Position numbers and translations under genes: made by a program
Notes under the pieces: model-generated
The model's database searches: none
What the model was told of the DNA's origin: nothing
The model's input: the letters and a program-made list of their open reading frames with translations, nothing else
In this document: in pieces, positions 14,554-14,878 of the stretch
Layout of the letters: each line of letters begins with the position of its first letter
Numbering within the stretch: position 1 is the first letter of the stretch
Source of the DNA: Lachnospiraceae bacterium
GTDB taxonomy: Bacteria; Bacillota; Clostridia; Lachnospirales; Lachnospiraceae
Assembly: GCA_017391545.1 (NCBI GenBank)
Contig: JAFOYD010000174.1
Location: 1 to 14,878, forward strand
DNA length: 14,878 bases
Reading direction: 5' to 3'

Positions 14554-14637
14554 TGCGGAAGATGGGACTTGAACCCACACGCTATTACTAGCACAAGATC
14601 CTTAGTCTTGCCTGTCTGCCAATTCCAGCACTTCCGC
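14554..14637 (-). tRNA. tRNA-Leu, anticodon AAG
   Basis: An 84-nt class II tRNA on the minus strand. The acceptor stem GCGGAAG / CTTCCGC with discriminator A73, the D-arm (GGAATTGGCAGACAG), the anticodon stem CAAGA / TCTTG with 7-nt loop CTAAGGA, a long variable arm typical of Leu, and a T-arm with TTCAAGT all fold. The loop puts AAG at positions 34-36 (plus-strand 14603-14601), reading CUU and, if A34 becomes inosine, CUC and CUA. The CCA end is not encoded. A promoter (14649-14677) and a terminator (14513-14544) make it a single-gene unit. Confidence 0.96.
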
Positions 14638-14639
14638 GA

Positions 14640-14662
14640 ACAAGAGATATTTTATCTCTTGT
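14640..14662. repeat. 23-bp palindrome over the tRNA promoter
   Basis: Ten-bp arms ACAAGAGATA and TATCTCTTGT with a TTT centre. It covers the whole -10 box and part of the spacer of the tRNA-Leu promoter. No U tail follows in either direction, so it is not an evident terminator. Its outer 8 bp on each side (ACAAGAGA, TCTCTTGT) are identical to those of the pyrBI attenuator hairpin. Confidence 0.6.
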
Positions 14663-14677
14663 CCATCATTTTGTCAA
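14649..14677 (-). promoter_or_regulatory. tRNA-Leu promoter
   Basis: On the minus strand: consensus TTGACA (14677-14672), 17 bp, TAAAAT (14654-14649). The predicted start near 14642 leaves a 5-nt leader before the tRNA, short even for a pre-tRNA substrate of RNase P. Confidence 0.85.
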
Positions 14678-14728
14678 CTGTTTTTTTCAGATTTTTCAGA
14701 TTTTCTTTTGAAGGGAAACAGGTGCTCA

Positions 14729-14878
14729 TCAGGACCACTTGAAGATTCTGGATGTGATCCTGAACTTCACTGTTTTGCTGCCTCCGTACTGTCCTTTGCC
14801 TCTGATGGTCACGCTGGCAGTTCCTTTCTGGGTGTTGTTGCTGTATTCGAGCGTGTAATCTTTTCCCTCGGTGAGTTC
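14729..14878 (-). CDS. C-terminal end of a surface protein with Ig-like repeats (cut by window edge)
   Basis: The last 49 codons and the TGA stop (14731-14729) of a leftward gene that begins outside the window. The sequence starts ELTEGKDYTLEYSNNTQKGT, continues ASVTIRGKGQYGGSKTVKF and ends RITSRIFKWS. The pattern LTEGKDYTxxYSNNTxxGTAxVTxxGKGxYxGSKTVxFxI is that of small beta-sandwich repeats in large cell-surface or secreted proteins of Lachnospiraceae and related Clostridia. The end carries no LPXTG sorting signal. No clear terminator follows; the tRNA promoter starts about 50 nt downstream. Domain type from memory; the rest of the protein is unseen. Confidence 0.75.
   Translation of the reverse strand, partial: ELTEGKDYTLEYSNNTQKGTASVTIRGKGQYGGSKTVKFRITSRIFKWS

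Overview
The window looks like chromosomal DNA of a Clostridia bacterium, most likely Lachnospiraceae. The reasons are moderate GC with AT-rich intergenic DNA, strong Gram-positive ribosome binding sites, an operon order dgt-dnaG-rpoD-trmK-nif3, a type A-like RNase P RNA, an aspartate carbamoyltransferase with separate catalytic and regulatory subunits (pyrB, pyrI), and a surface-protein tail of a kind common in that family. I see no insertion sequence, prophage gene, CRISPR array or integrase. The genus cannot be fixed from the sequence alone.

Left part (1-1995). A truncated bacterial PH-domain gene reads leftward from a promoter with a Fur-like 19-bp box just downstream of it. Back to back with it is the rightward pyrBI operon. 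Its leader holds a well-placed ribosome binding site, a 35-codon U-rich, Cys/Phe-rich leader ORF, and an intrinsic terminator hairpin starting 2 nt after the leader stop codon, then pyrB. This is the architecture of the E. coli pyrBI translation-coupled, UTP-sensing attenuator, and is the most interesting regulatory feature seen here. A bidirectional terminator ends the operon.

Middle part (2003-6124, all leftward). Two adjacent G3E (CobW/COG0523) GTPase genes form a probable metal-trafficking pair. The upstream one carries the CxCC metal motif and a 98-residue insert that is about half histidine. The downstream one lacks CxCC but carries a C-terminal domain resembling that of B. subtilis YcgQ (DUF1980/TIGR03943). 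Next, in transcription order, a membrane-anchored trypsin/HtrA-like protease gene with a promoter almost on top of its start codon overlaps a dCMP deaminase gene (comEB). The RNase P RNA gene (rnpB) follows with its own promoter and terminator.

Right part (6132-14878, all leftward). In transcription order there are dgt, dnaG, rpoD, trmK, a Nif3-family gene and a TGS-domain nucleoside kinase. They are closely spaced and probably form one macromolecular-synthesis operon covering dNTP control, primase, sigma factor, tRNA modification and nucleoside phosphorylation. Upstream lie a lipoprotein gene of RsiV/DUF3298 type, a tRNA-Leu gene with the unusual anticodon AAG and its own strong promoter and terminator, and the last 49 codons of a surface protein. 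No gene-free stretch exceeds 300 bases; the longest, 208-418, holds the divergent promoters and the start of the pyrBI leader.
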